DNA of 64,000 nucleotides from Leucobacter chromiiresistens (GTDB lineage Bacteria > Actinomycetota > Actinomycetes > Actinomycetales > Microbacteriaceae): assembly GCF_900102345.1 (NCBI RefSeq), contig NZ_FNKB01000001.1, positions 1,302,001-1,366,000 of the forward strand. The letters are read 5' to 3'. Positions 23,181 through 31,761 of this stretch are shown piece after piece. Position 1 is the first letter of the stretch, and every line of letters begins with the position of its first letter. A program made the position numbers and the translations under genes. The notes under the pieces were generated by a model that had not been told where the DNA came from, ran no database searches, and worked only from the letters and a program-made list of their open reading frames with translations.

Positions 23181-25187
23181 CTAGTTCAGGTCGCACCCGG
23201 TGATGCGGTAGAGCACCGCTCCGCCCTCGCGATCCACCTCGGTGAGCGTAGCGGATTCCTCGACGCCGGAGATGCCGAGGTACGGGATCGCGCGCGGGGT
23301 GCCGGGGAACACGTACTCGCGCCCGAAGTCGAGCACGAACTCGGCGCCCAGGTCGGCTGCGGCGGCGCAGGCCTCCGGTGTGCCGCGGTCGATGCCGGAG
23401 GTGAGGTCGGCGACGTCGGGGTCGTACGTGCCGCTCGTGTGCGGCACGAGCACTTCGAGCCCGGTCAGGGCGTAGGCGAGCGCGCCGCCGTTCCAGGGGT
23501 TGTCGATGATGACCGCGTCGTCGGGCACGTGCTGGGGGAGGCGCTCGATGATGGCGCGCTCGTCGGGGCTCAGCAGCGGCGACCACCGGTCGAACTCGTA
23601 CTTCGAGCTGACGTAGTTGACGGCGGCGAAGGCGCCCGCACCCTGCGTCGCGGCGAGCAGGAAGAGCGTGGCGAACGCCACCCAGAACGCGTGGCGCGAC
23701 CGCTCGCCGCCCGCGGGGAACATGCGGGCCGTGCGCCGCATCGCCGTGCTGGCCACCGCCGCGGCGGCGGAGGCGCCGTGCACGGCGAGCGGCAGTGCGC
23801 CCAGCGGCACCAGCGCGGCGAGCCGCCACGGGTCGTTGTACCAGGGGGAGAGGAAGAACGTGCGCCAGTCGGAGGTGGGGAAGCCGTCGGCGATCACGTA
23901 GAACGCGATCAGCACGAGCGAGAGGCCGAGCACCCACCGCAGGCGGCGGCGCCGGAGGAGCAGTGCGGCGCCGAGCAGCACCAGCAGCGTGACCGGCCAG
24001 TTGTGGCCCTCCATCTTCGGCGTCGCGCCGACGGCGTCGAGGATCGCGCCGAACGGCGAGGGGTGGCCGCCCTCCCACGGGTTGGTGGTGGTGCGGCCGA
24101 AGTACCAGGCCAGCACGGTGAGGGCGGCGAAGGCGGCCAGCCCGACCGCGGCGAGCGAGGCGCGCAGCGCCCGGCTCCGCGAGGGCTGCACCAGCGAGCC
24201 GTCGGCGGCGGCGATCCGGCCGCCCCGGAACGCCCGCACGGCCGCGGCGATGATGGGCACGGCGAGCCACAGGATGAGCACGTGGACGGCGTTGGGGTGC
24301 GCGAGCACCGCCGCGCCGAGCGAGCCGATGAACAGGGTCCAGCTCGTGCCGATCGGCAGCGGCAGCGATCGGCGCGCCCAGCCGAGGCCGAGCAGCTGGA
24401 GGGCGGCCACGAGCACGTAGGGCAGCAGCGCCAGGGAGAGGAGGTTCGGGTACAGTACGCCGAACCCGGCGAGCGACAGCGGGAAGTTGGGGAACGCGGC
24501 GGCGACGACGCCCGAGACGACCGTGACGCGCGTCGACGGGCCGGCGAGGGCGCGCCCCAGCGCGACGGCGCCGATCGGCCAGACCACGCAGCAGACGACG
24601 AAGAGCACGGCGTTGGTGGCGAGCGGGATCGAGGCGCCGCTCAGCTGGGCGACGAGCGCGACGAACCCGTGCCACAGGGTCGGGTAGAACGCCGGGTCGC
24701 CGGGGGAGGCGAGATCCATCGCGAACGGCGAGGCGTTGCCGCTGTCGAGGATCAGGCGGGTGGCGTTGAGGTGGAAGATCGCGTCGTAGGTCTGCGAGAT
24801 CGCATCGGCCGACTTCATGCTGAGCATGAGGATCGTCGCGGTCGCGACCCCGCCGATCGCGGCCGCGCCGACGAGCACCCAGAACCGCTGCGACGGTGCG
24901 ATCCGGCGGGCGGCGGCCTCGCGGGGGGCGCCGAGCCACCTGCGGAGCACGAGCAGCACGAGGGCGAGCAGGATCGCGACGACGAACGGCGAGAGGAGCG
25001 TCCAGCGGATGCCGAGCGCGCCCGAGAAGATCGGCGCGAGCGCCAGCACGGCGAAGGCGGCGGGCACGGCGACGACGGCCGCCGCCGCGCCGCGCAGGCG
25101 CAGCGCGTAGGCGCTCGGCAGCCCGAGGAGGGCGACGACCCCGAGGGCGATCAGCGCCGGGAGGGCGAGCGGCAGCCAGGCCGTCAT
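23181..25187 (-). CDS. DUF6541-type multi-pass membrane protein
   Basis: A 668-residue integral membrane protein with about 12-14 predicted helices and a C-terminal soluble tail (residues about 560-668: DERAIIERLPQHVPDDAVIIDNP and similar). It matches the DUF6541 family, found in actinobacterial glycan loci. The overall build resembles GT-C membrane transferases that use polyprenyl-phosphate sugars: the first large loop carries SQTYDAIFHLNATR with the Asp. A glycosyltransferase role is therefore plausible but unproven. The ATG overlaps the stop of the DUF2304 gene, and with the GT2 gene upstream it forms a recurrent three-gene cassette. Confidence 0.8.
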   Translation of the reverse strand: MTAWLPLALPALIALGVVALLGLPSAYALRLRGAAAAVVAVPAAFAVLALAPIFSGALGIRWTLLSPFVVAILLALVLLVLRRWLGAPREAAARRIAPSQRFWVLVGAAAIGGVATATILMLSMKSADAISQTYDAIFHLNATRLILDSGNASPFAMDLASPGDPAFYPTLWHGFVALVAQLSGASIPLATNAVLFVVCCVVWPIGAVALGRALAGPSTRVTVVSGVVAAAFPNFPLSLAGFGVLYPNLLSLALLPYVLVAALQLLGLGWARRSLPLPIGTSWTLFIGSLGAAVLAHPNAVHVLILWLAVPIIAAAVRAFRGGRIAAADGSLVQPSRSRALRASLAAVGLAAFAALTVLAWYFGRTTTNPWEGGHPSPFGAILDAVGATPKMEGHNWPVTLLVLLGAALLLRRRRLRWVLGLSLVLIAFYVIADGFPTSDWRTFFLSPWYNDPWRLAALVPLGALPLAVHGASAAAAVASTAMRRTARMFPAGGERSRHAFWVAFATLFLLAATQGAGAFAAVNYVSSKYEFDRWSPLLSPDERAIIERLPQHVPDDAVIIDNPWNGGALAYALTGLEVLVPHTSGTYDPDVADLTSGIDRGTPEACAAAADLGAEFVLDFGREYVFPGTPRAIPYLGISGVEESATLTEVDREGGAVLYRITGCDLN

Positions 25188-25558
25188 GAGGCGGTGCCTT
25201 CGCCCGGGCCCGAGTCGTCCAGCCGCTCGGAGATGCGCGCCTCCATCAGCGCGACGGCCCGCGCGAGCTGCGTCACCCGCGCATCGCTGCGGGCCTTGGC
25301 GCGGATTACGGCCACGGCGAACGCGAGCACGGCGACGATGAAGACGTAGAGCAGCAGGTCGGTGCCGCGCCCGATGCCGAGCAGGTTCGCGACGGCGGTG
25401 AGGGCGTTCGGGAACAGGATCGCGAGCGCGGCGGCGATGACGAAGAGGATGGCGAAGATGCGCTTCAGCGCCAGCGAGCGCTCGCCGGGCAGGAAGCGCA
25501 CGGCGAGCGCGGCGAGCGCGACCATCCCGAGGATGAGCAGGAGCTGGAAGATCGACAT
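25184..25558 (-). CDS. DUF2304 small membrane protein
   Basis: A 124-residue protein with three hydrophobic helices (residues about 2-20, 33-50 and 65-85), then a cytoplasmic tail with heptad-like character (ARVTQLARAVALMEARISERL). DUF2304 proteins are encoded beside polyprenyl-phosphate glycosyltransferases and are thought to assist them, but no activity is known. It lies 6 nt after the GT2 gene and overlaps the DUF6541 gene, so the three are one unit. Confidence 0.85.
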   Translation of the reverse strand: MSIFQLLLILGMVALAALAVRFLPGERSLALKRIFAILFVIAAALAILFPNALTAVANLLGIGRGTDLLLYVFIVAVLAFAVAVIRAKARSDARVTQLARAVALMEARISERLDDSGPGEGTAS

Positions 25559-25564
25559 GGTGGC

Positions 25565-26260
25565 CTACCTGATGATGAGGTCGATGAGGATGTTGACCGA
25601 GTTGAGCAGCGACTGGCCCTTCGCCTTCGAGTACTCGCTGTAGATCACCTCGACGGGCTCTTCGGCGTACGGGAGGCCCGTGCGGCCGAGCTGCACGACG
25701 ATCTCGGTGCCGTGCGCCATGCGATCCTGCCGCAGGTGGATGCCCCGCACCGCGTCTGCGCGAATGACCCGGAGGCCGTTGTGGGCGTCGGTGAGTCGCG
25801 TGCGCGTCGTCCAGTTCGTCACGAGGACGGCGGTCTTCAGCACGACCTTCTTCATGAAGCCGGCCTGCGTGCGGTCGTCGAGGAAGCGGGATCCGAACAC
25901 GATCGCGAGGTTCTCGTCGCGTGCGCGCTGCAGCATCGCCTGCGCATCGACGACGCGGTGCTGGCCGTCGGCGTCGAACGTGACGACGTACTTCGCCCCC
26001 CGCTCGAGCGCGTACGCGAAGCCGGTCTGCAGCGCGGCGCCCTGCCCGAGGTTGATGGGGTGGTTGACCACGCGCGCGCCCGCGGCGCGGGCGATCGCCC
26101 CCGAGCCGTCTCGCGATCCGTCGTCGATGCACACGACCTGGGGGAACACGCGCAGCAGGTCCGCGAGTACGCCGCCGATCACCGATGCCTCGTTGTAGAG
26201 GGGGATCACCACCCATACGTCGAGATCGTGACGCTTCGAGGCGACGGGGGCAGAGTCCAT
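25565..26260 (-). CDS. Polyprenyl-phosphate sugar synthase-like GT2
   Basis: A 231-residue GT2 enzyme of the dolichyl-phosphate-mannose-synthase type, expected to load a sugar from a nucleotide donor onto polyprenyl phosphate at the inner membrane face. Motifs are VWVVIPLYNEASVIGGVL, CIDDGSRDGS, the DAD metal site in VTFDADGQH and GSRFLD. It has no C-terminal membrane helices; the DUF2304 partner may supply them. Its ATG faces the cell-wall protein gene 92 bp away. Sugar specificity cannot be assigned. Confidence 0.87.
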   Translation of the reverse strand: MDSAPVASKRHDLDVWVVIPLYNEASVIGGVLADLLRVFPQVVCIDDGSRDGSGAIARAAGARVVNHPINLGQGAALQTGFAYALERGAKYVVTFDADGQHRVVDAQAMLQRARDENLAIVFGSRFLDDRTQAGFMKKVVLKTAVLVTNWTTRTRLTDAHNGLRVIRADAVRGIHLRQDRMAHGTEIVVQLGRTGLPYAEEPVEVIYSEYSKAKGQSLLNSVNILIDLIIR

Positions 26261-26351
26261 GACCTCTATTCTGGCAGACGAGCGCAGATGCGCTTATTCT
26301 TTACCATCAAGAGATACGTCGAAGCTCAGGCTTCACAACGGGGGAGTCTGA
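26261..26351. promoter_or_regulatory. Divergent promoter region, GT2 cassette / wall protein
   Basis: A 91-bp AT-richer gap. On the plus strand TATTCT is a possible -10 about 55 nt before the GTG, and GGGGGAG is the ribosome site. No clear minus-strand promoter can be picked. Confidence 0.35.
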
Positions 26352-29297
26352 GTGCGCTCGAGCAGCAGCAGGAGCGGCGGCGCCCGAGCCGCCCTGGTGG
26401 GGGCGTTCGCCGCCGTCGTCATGACGGTGTCGATGCTCGTGCCGGGCCTGGGCGCGAGCCCGGCCCAGGCCGCGAACATCACCGACGGGTTCAACCCGGG
26501 GAATATCGTCTCCGACGCGAACTTCTACGACGGCCGAGCGATGGGTGTGAATGAGATTCAGACGTTTCTCAATCAGCGCGTCCCCCGGTGCACCATTGGA
26601 GATCCGGGTCGCACTGCCGGCATGAAGTGGGGCGAGACCAAAATCGCTTCGAAGTGCTTGCGCAACTTCTCGATGAATTCGCAGAGCCGCGCTTCCAATG
26701 CGTACTGCGCCGCGTACCGGGGACGAAGCGGTGAGAGCGCCGCGCAGATCATCGCCAAAGTGGGCCAGGCCTGCGGCATCAGCCAGCGCGTGCTGCTCAT
26801 CATGCTCGAGAAGGAGCAGAGCCTCGTCACCGATACCTGGCCCACAGTTCGGCAGTTCGACGTCGCGATGGGGTACGCGTGCCCCGACTCCGGCCCGGGC
26901 AACAGCGCGAACTGCGACCCCACGCAGACGGGGTTCTTCCAACAGGTCTACCGCGCCGCGTGGCAGCTCGAGGTGTATCGCGCCAACCCGAACAGCTACA
27001 ACTACAAGCCGTTCCAGAACAACCGCATCCAGTGGCACCCGAACGCGGGCTGCGGGGCGTCGACCGTCTACATCTCGAACTGGGCGACCGCAGCGCTCTA
27101 CATCTACACGCCGTACCGCCCGAACCAGGCCGCGCTGAACGCGGGCTGGGGCACCGGCGACGCCTGCTCGAGCTACGGCAACCGCAACTTCTACAACTTC
27201 TACAAGTCGTGGTTCGGCAACCCACATCTGGCGTTCCCTGTAGACGGCGCGATTCTGAACTATTGGCAGAGTAATCGCGCGTGGCTCGGCAATCCGAAGG
27301 CTGCGGCGGTTTCCAATGGAGCGAACGGCGGTGGTCGTACTCAGCAGTTCTCCGGAGGAATAGTCTTTGAGCCTAAGGCTGGCCAGGTGTCGGGTATGCA
27401 AAGGACGAGCCCGATCTATGTGGCTTACTCACGTGCCGGGGGTATTGCCGGCTCCTGGGGTTGGCCTGTGGCGCCCGCGACCAATCAAGGCTCCTCGGGG
27501 AACAACAGCATGCGCTTTCAGGGAGGCATAGCCGCGGAAGCCAAGGGGTACGGCGTGTACCTTGTTCCGGCAAAGATACAAACGCTTTGGGAAAAAGAAG
27601 GTGGATTTGCTGGAAAGCTCGGTTTCCCTGTAGCGGAGGCGCTTGTCAAACCAGGGGACATCGTCTCTCAGACCTTCAAGTCCGGGGAACTTGTGTACAG
27701 CCCGAGCGGCGGCGCGCTGAAAGTCGATCCCGAGTTTCTCCCCGCTTGGCGCGCACTAGGGCCGGGAGGTGGCTCCGTTGGCGTGCCGATCGGAACCCCG
27801 ACCACAAGCGCGGCTAACGGCGGCGGGAAGACCTACGCGATGCTTCGAGGGACGATGTACAAGAGCCCTGCTGGAGTTTACGCAATCGGGACGGGACCAT
27901 TCGGAGACGCGTACCGTGCGTCAGGAGGGCACACTGGGGCCTTCGGGTGGCCTGCTTCGCCTGCTGAATGCGGTCTGCTTGACGGCGGATGTGCCATGTC
28001 ATTCCAGCGCGGGGTTGGCCTGTGGAGTGGCGCAACTGGGATCGTGAAGCTCTCTCCTGAAGCCTATGAGAGCTGGGGGAAGCACGCGTCTGAACTTGGT
28101 TATCCAAAGACGACCGCGAAGGCGGTAGGGACCGGTTCAAACGCGGGAACGGTTCATCGTTTCGCGAGCGGCGACATCTATCAGTCGAAGCTCGGCACGT
28201 TTGCGCTCCCGGATGGGACTTTGAGAAACGCTTATCAATCGGCGGGGGGACCGACTGGCAAGTGGGGGTGGCCGTCAAGCGACATGTCTTGCGATGCAGA
28301 CGGCTCGAAATGCGTCATGTCTTTCGTGAACGGTATTGCGATCGCAAAGGGCGATGGCACCCTGACATTCTCTCGGAACCTTCAGGATTTTCCGAAGGAA
28401 CGACTGAGTGGAGCCGACCGCTATTCCACTGCTGCGCAGATCGCGAAGAGTGGATACCCGAACGCTGCGTCTACTGTGATTATCGCGAGTGGCGCCGACT
28501 ACCCGGATGCGCTGAGTGCGGGAGCGCTGGGGGCGAAGTGGAAGGCGCCTTTGCTGCTGACGAGTCAGTTGGGCGTGCCGGAGGTTACGCGCTCCGAGAT
28601 AGTACGGCTGAAGCCTGAACGGATCGTCGTTGCTGGAGGACCGGGGGCCGTCAGCGACAACGCCTTGGCACAATTGAAGAAGTTGGCTCCTCGAGTCGAC
28701 CGTATCTATGGATCAGATCGCTATCAGACTTCACTTGCCATCTCACAAGCTGGATGGCCGACAGGAGCCTCTGCTGAGGTGTTTCTCGCAACTGGTACAG
28801 ACTTTGCCGACGCGCTTTCCGCCGGAGCCGCAGCAGGTAGTAGAGGTGCGCCAGTTCTGCTCGTTCCCGGAAACGCTAACGAAATGCCGGGCGCGGTGAA
28901 GTCGGAACTCTCGCGACTCGGGGTGAAACAAGTCACAATTGCTGGCGGCGTCGGAGCAGTTTCTGCGGGCGCAGAGGCCTCAATCGCGTCCGGACGAACC
29001 GTGCAGCGTTTTGCGGGCAGAGACCGCTTCGATACATCCGCTCTTATTGCGAAAGCCTTCTTTCAAGAGAACGGAAGCAACCCCTACTGGGCGAACGGCC
29101 TGGACTTCGCTGATGCTCTTGCGGGCAATGCGATTGCGGGTTCGCTGGGGGCACCTCTCTTGCTGTCGAGGGCGAGCTGTGTTCCCGTTAGCGTCTACGA
29201 AGCTACGGCCTGGGTCGCTCGCGATAAGATCATGATCCTCGGCGGAACCGGAGTATTGACTGACGAGGTGACGCGAGCCAGGAATTGCGCACTCTGA
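26352..29297 (+). CDS. Secreted wall protein: N-terminal FNPG domain, LGFP repeats, three CWB2 repeats
   Basis: A 981-residue exported protein. The signal peptide ends near residue 40 (SPAQA-A). Residues 42-290 form an actinobacterial cysteine-containing domain (GFNPGNIVSDANF, VLLIMLEKEQSLVTDTWP, GFFQQVYRAAWQ, SYGNRNFYNFYKSWFG) whose EKEQ/GFFQQ pattern faintly recalls lysozyme-like muramidases. Residues about 295-680 are LGFP-like repeats (AGGIAGSWGWP, KLGFP, TGAFGWP, ELGYP, TGKWGWP). Residues about 683-981 are three CWB2 (PF04122) repeats, each starting R-[LF/IYG]-x-[GS]-x-DR[YF]. It is probably bound to the wall glycan made here. From residue about 291 on, GC content drops sharply. Confidence 0.85.
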   Translation: MRSSSSRSGGARAALVGAFAAVVMTVSMLVPGLGASPAQAANITDGFNPGNIVSDANFYDGRAMGVNEIQTFLNQRVPRCTIGDPGRTAGMKWGETKIASKCLRNFSMNSQSRASNAYCAAYRGRSGESAAQIIAKVGQACGISQRVLLIMLEKEQSLVTDTWPTVRQFDVAMGYACPDSGPGNSANCDPTQTGFFQQVYRAAWQLEVYRANPNSYNYKPFQNNRIQWHPNAGCGASTVYISNWATAALYIYTPYRPNQAALNAGWGTGDACSSYGNRNFYNFYKSWFGNPHLAFPVDGAILNYWQSNRAWLGNPKAAAVSNGANGGGRTQQFSGGIVFEPKAGQVSGMQRTSPIYVAYSRAGGIAGSWGWPVAPATNQGSSGNNSMRFQGGIAAEAKGYGVYLVPAKIQTLWEKEGGFAGKLGFPVAEALVKPGDIVSQTFKSGELVYSPSGGALKVDPEFLPAWRALGPGGGSVGVPIGTPTTSAANGGGKTYAMLRGTMYKSPAGVYAIGTGPFGDAYRASGGHTGAFGWPASPAECGLLDGGCAMSFQRGVGLWSGATGIVKLSPEAYESWGKHASELGYPKTTAKAVGTGSNAGTVHRFASGDIYQSKLGTFALPDGTLRNAYQSAGGPTGKWGWPSSDMSCDADGSKCVMSFVNGIAIAKGDGTLTFSRNLQDFPKERLSGADRYSTAAQIAKSGYPNAASTVIIASGADYPDALSAGALGAKWKAPLLLTSQLGVPEVTRSEIVRLKPERIVVAGGPGAVSDNALAQLKKLAPRVDRIYGSDRYQTSLAISQAGWPTGASAEVFLATGTDFADALSAGAAAGSRGAPVLLVPGNANEMPGAVKSELSRLGVKQVTIAGGVGAVSAGAEASIASGRTVQRFAGRDRFDTSALIAKAFFQENGSNPYWANGLDFADALAGNAIAGSLGAPLLLSRASCVPVSVYEATAWVARDKIMILGGTGVLTDEVTRARNCAL

Positions 29298-30640
29298 GAT
29301 GCGAATGTGTACTGATGCAGCGTAGAACTCGGCCATTCCGATGGGTTAACTCGATTCGAGCCCAAATTTGGGGAATACTAGCGCTCCGCCGCCTCAGAAG
29401 GGACGGTGTGCCATTCCCTGATTCCTGTCCGGCGGATCATGCCGCTGAACGTGTGCTTATCGGACCAGTGAATAGCGCAGGACAAGGCTATCTCTGGGCG
29501 CGAGCTTTAGAACGAGCGAGACCAGATCTTCTGCCGATCAATCTCAAGGTGTCTTCCGGGTCAGACAAGTTCAATTATCCCGCTGACTTAACTGTGAACA
29601 GCGGATACTCCGCCTACTCGCGTAAGTGGCAGAGGAATCAGACATCCGCGCTCGAAGGTTATCGAGCGGTGCTCATCGAGTCCGCTTCCCCTGTCCTGGG
29701 AGGCGCTTATCGTGGGGATGTCCTTGCCCAGATAGATGCACTGCAACGCCGGAACGTTCAACTCGGACTCTTGTTCCACGGGAGCGATCTGAGAGATCCC
29801 GATATGCACTTGGCAACCGAACCGGACTCATATTTCTCTGTCGATTCAAACTTCACAGAATCGATGCGGCAGAAGACTCGTCGCAGCAGGGCGCTGATCG
29901 AGGAATCAGGGCTGCCAGTTCTTGTATCGACTCCGGATCTTCTGCGTGAGGTTGAGGGGGCTAAGCTGCTGCCGATTGTTGTCGATCCAAAAGTTTGGGC
30001 GACAACGGACCTTCCCTTCCAGACGAGCCGACGTCCTTGTGTGGTGCATGCGCCATCGAGTTCCCACATCAAGGGGACGGACCTCATTGATAAGACCATG
30101 CACCGCCTGCACAGACTGGGTCTCATTGAGTACCGCAGACTAGCCGGAATGCGCCATCGTGAAATGCTTGACGTCTATCGCAGTGCGGACATCGTCCTCG
30201 ATCAGTTCCGTGGGGGACCCTATGGCGTTGCGGCTTGTGAGGCGCTTGCTGCCGGTCGAATCGTCGTGTCCCATGTTCCAGTTCATGTTCGAAAACTCAC
30301 CCATGAACTTTCCGGTCTAGAGCTCCCCATCGTCCAGTCGACAGCTGCGGAGCTTGAGGACGTGGTCGCCTCCATTGTCGCCGATCCGGGCGATGCATTG
30401 AAGAGGGCAAACCAAGGGCCAGGTTTTATTTCGCACTGGCACGATGGGCGAGAGAGCGGCCACGTGCTTTCGCAGTGGCTTGATTCCCGTCTACCCTCTT
30501 AAGGCTTCTGCCGTAACATTCTCGGTCGAACCAGGACCTCGATCGCGCGGGCGCATGAGCGCTTCGGCTAACCTTGGACCATACTCGCTCCGGCAACAGG
30601 GCGAATTTAAATTGAGAGGCCGAGATCATATGGCAATCGA
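27225..30640. other. Low-GC block 1
   Basis: From about 27225 the DNA is clearly AT-richer and GC3 falls, covering the LGFP/CWB2 part of the wall protein and the following glycosyltransferase. GC-rich codon use returns within about 30 nt of the aminotransferase start at 30630. A small AT-richer patch also occurs at about 26530-26720. No transposase or tRNA flanks it, so homologous exchange is likelier than an element insertion. Confidence 0.7.
29315..30502 (+). CDS. Glycosyltransferase, family 4-like
   Basis: About 395 residues with a GT-B fold. The C-terminal half has a typical GT4 pattern: VVHAPSSSHIKGTDLI (donor-domain start), a helix-rich middle, ADIVLDQFRGGPYGVAACEALAAG with the E-x7-E region, and VVSHVP. 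The N-terminal half has LIGPVNSAGQGYLWARALE, a glycine-loop-like start. The ATG at 29315 is preferred; a TTG at 29285 would overlap the previous gene by 13 nt. No good ribosome site is seen for either. The gene lies in the low-GC block with rare codons for this genome. Donor and acceptor are unknown. Confidence 0.75.
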   Translation: MQRRTRPFRWVNSIRAQIWGILALRRLRRDGVPFPDSCPADHAAERVLIGPVNSAGQGYLWARALERARPDLLPINLKVSSGSDKFNYPADLTVNSGYSAYSRKWQRNQTSALEGYRAVLIESASPVLGGAYRGDVLAQIDALQRRNVQLGLLFHGSDLRDPDMHLATEPDSYFSVDSNFTESMRQKTRRSRALIEESGLPVLVSTPDLLREVEGAKLLPIVVDPKVWATTDLPFQTSRRPCVVHAPSSSHIKGTDLIDKTMHRLHRLGLIEYRRLAGMRHREMLDVYRSADIVLDQFRGGPYGVAACEALAAGRIVVSHVPVHVRKLTHELSGLELPIVQSTAAELEDVVASIVADPGDALKRANQGPGFISHWHDGRESGHVLSQWLDSRLPS

Positions 30641-31742
30641 ATTTATTCCTCCGGCCAAGCCGATCATCGGCCAGGAGGAGCGGGAGGCCGTCGACCGGGT
30701 GCTCCGCTCCGGCATGATCGCCCAGGGGCCCGAGGTGGCCGCCTTCGAGCAGGAGTTCGGCGCGCACTTCGCCGATGGCCGCGAGACCGTCGCCGTCAAC
30801 TCGGGAACGAGCGGGCAGCATCTCGGCCTGCTCGCCGCCGGCGTCGGCCCCGGCGACGAGGTCATCGTGCCCTCCTTCACCTTCGCCGCGACCGGCAACT
30901 CCGTCGCGCTGACCGGTGCGACCCCCGTCTTCGTCGACATCGAGCCCGAGTACTTCACGCTCGATCCCGAGGCCGTGCGCGCGGCGATCACGCCCCGCAC
31001 CAAGGGCATCATGCCGGTGCACCTGTACGGCCACCCGTTCCTCGTCGACCAGATCGAGGCGATCGCGCGCGAGCACGGCGTCGCCATCTACGAGGACGCC
31101 GCTCAGGCGCACGGCGCGAGCTGGAACGGCCGGCAGGTCGGCACCATCGGCGACTTCGCCATGTTCAGCCTCTACCCGACGAAGAACATGACGTCGGGCG
31201 AGGGCGGCATGGTCACCTGCGCCTCCGAGACGATCGCCCGCAACGTGCGACTGCTCCGCAACCAGGGCATGGAGACGCAGTACGCCAACGAGGTCATCGG
31301 GTTCAACGCCCGCATGACCGACGTGCACGCGGCGATCGGCCGCGTGCAGCTCACGAAGGTGGACGCGTGGACGGCGCAGCGCCAGCGCAACGCCGCGGCG
31401 CTCGACGCCGGGCTCGCGGGAGTCGCGGGCGTGCAGACCCCGAAGGTGCACGACAGCGCGGTGCACGTCTACCACCAGTACACGGTGCGCCTCGATGCGG
31501 GCGAGCGCGACCGCATCCGCGAAGCGCTGAAGCAGGAGCACAACGTCGGATCGGGCGTCTACTACCCGATCCCGAACCATCGCCTGCCGTCGCTCGAGAA
31601 GTACGCGCCGGGGCTCGACCTGCCCGAGACAGAGCGCGCCGCCGCCGAGGTGCTGTCGCTGCCGGTGCACCCGTCGCTGAGCGAGGCCGATCTCGACCGC
31701 ATCATCGCCGCGGTGACCGCCGTCGCCGGGGCGGGCGCGTGA
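30630..31742 (+). CDS. DegT/DnrJ/EryC1 aminotransferase (WbpE/GnnB-like)
   Basis: A PLP-dependent sugar aminotransferase, 370 residues. The start is MAIEFIPPAKP; SGTSGQHLGL binds the cofactor phosphate, the Asp is in YEDAAQAHGA, and the Schiff-base Lys is in LYPTKNMTSGEGG. The segments HVYHQYTVRLD and VYYPIPNHRLPS are close to WbpE, which aminates C3 of UDP-3-keto-GlcNAcA. With the GnnA/WbpB-like dehydrogenase and LpxA-like acyltransferase at 21.4-23.1 kb it completes a 3-amino-sugar branch (inference). The ATG is preceded by GAGAGG. C4-specific aminotransfer is the alternative. Confidence 0.85.
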   Translation: MAIEFIPPAKPIIGQEEREAVDRVLRSGMIAQGPEVAAFEQEFGAHFADGRETVAVNSGTSGQHLGLLAAGVGPGDEVIVPSFTFAATGNSVALTGATPVFVDIEPEYFTLDPEAVRAAITPRTKGIMPVHLYGHPFLVDQIEAIAREHGVAIYEDAAQAHGASWNGRQVGTIGDFAMFSLYPTKNMTSGEGGMVTCASETIARNVRLLRNQGMETQYANEVIGFNARMTDVHAAIGRVQLTKVDAWTAQRQRNAAALDAGLAGVAGVQTPKVHDSAVHVYHQYTVRLDAGERDRIREALKQEHNVGSGVYYPIPNHRLPSLEKYAPGLDLPETERAAAEVLSLPVHPSLSEADLDRIIAAVTAVAGAGA

Positions 31743-31761
31743 TCGCGGAGGCCGCGTCAGC

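Noticed and set aside
23157..25349. 730-residue plus-strand ORF opposite the DUF6541 gene
   Set aside because: Low-complexity Arg/Gly/Glu composition and no family pattern; an antisense shadow of a membrane protein gene.
23181..26216. Single 1011-residue ORF on the minus strand
   Set aside because: Only the C-terminal 668 residues have membrane-protein character. The first part is an Arg/Ala-rich frame running antisense-in-phase through the DUF2304 and GT2 genes, an effect of high GC.
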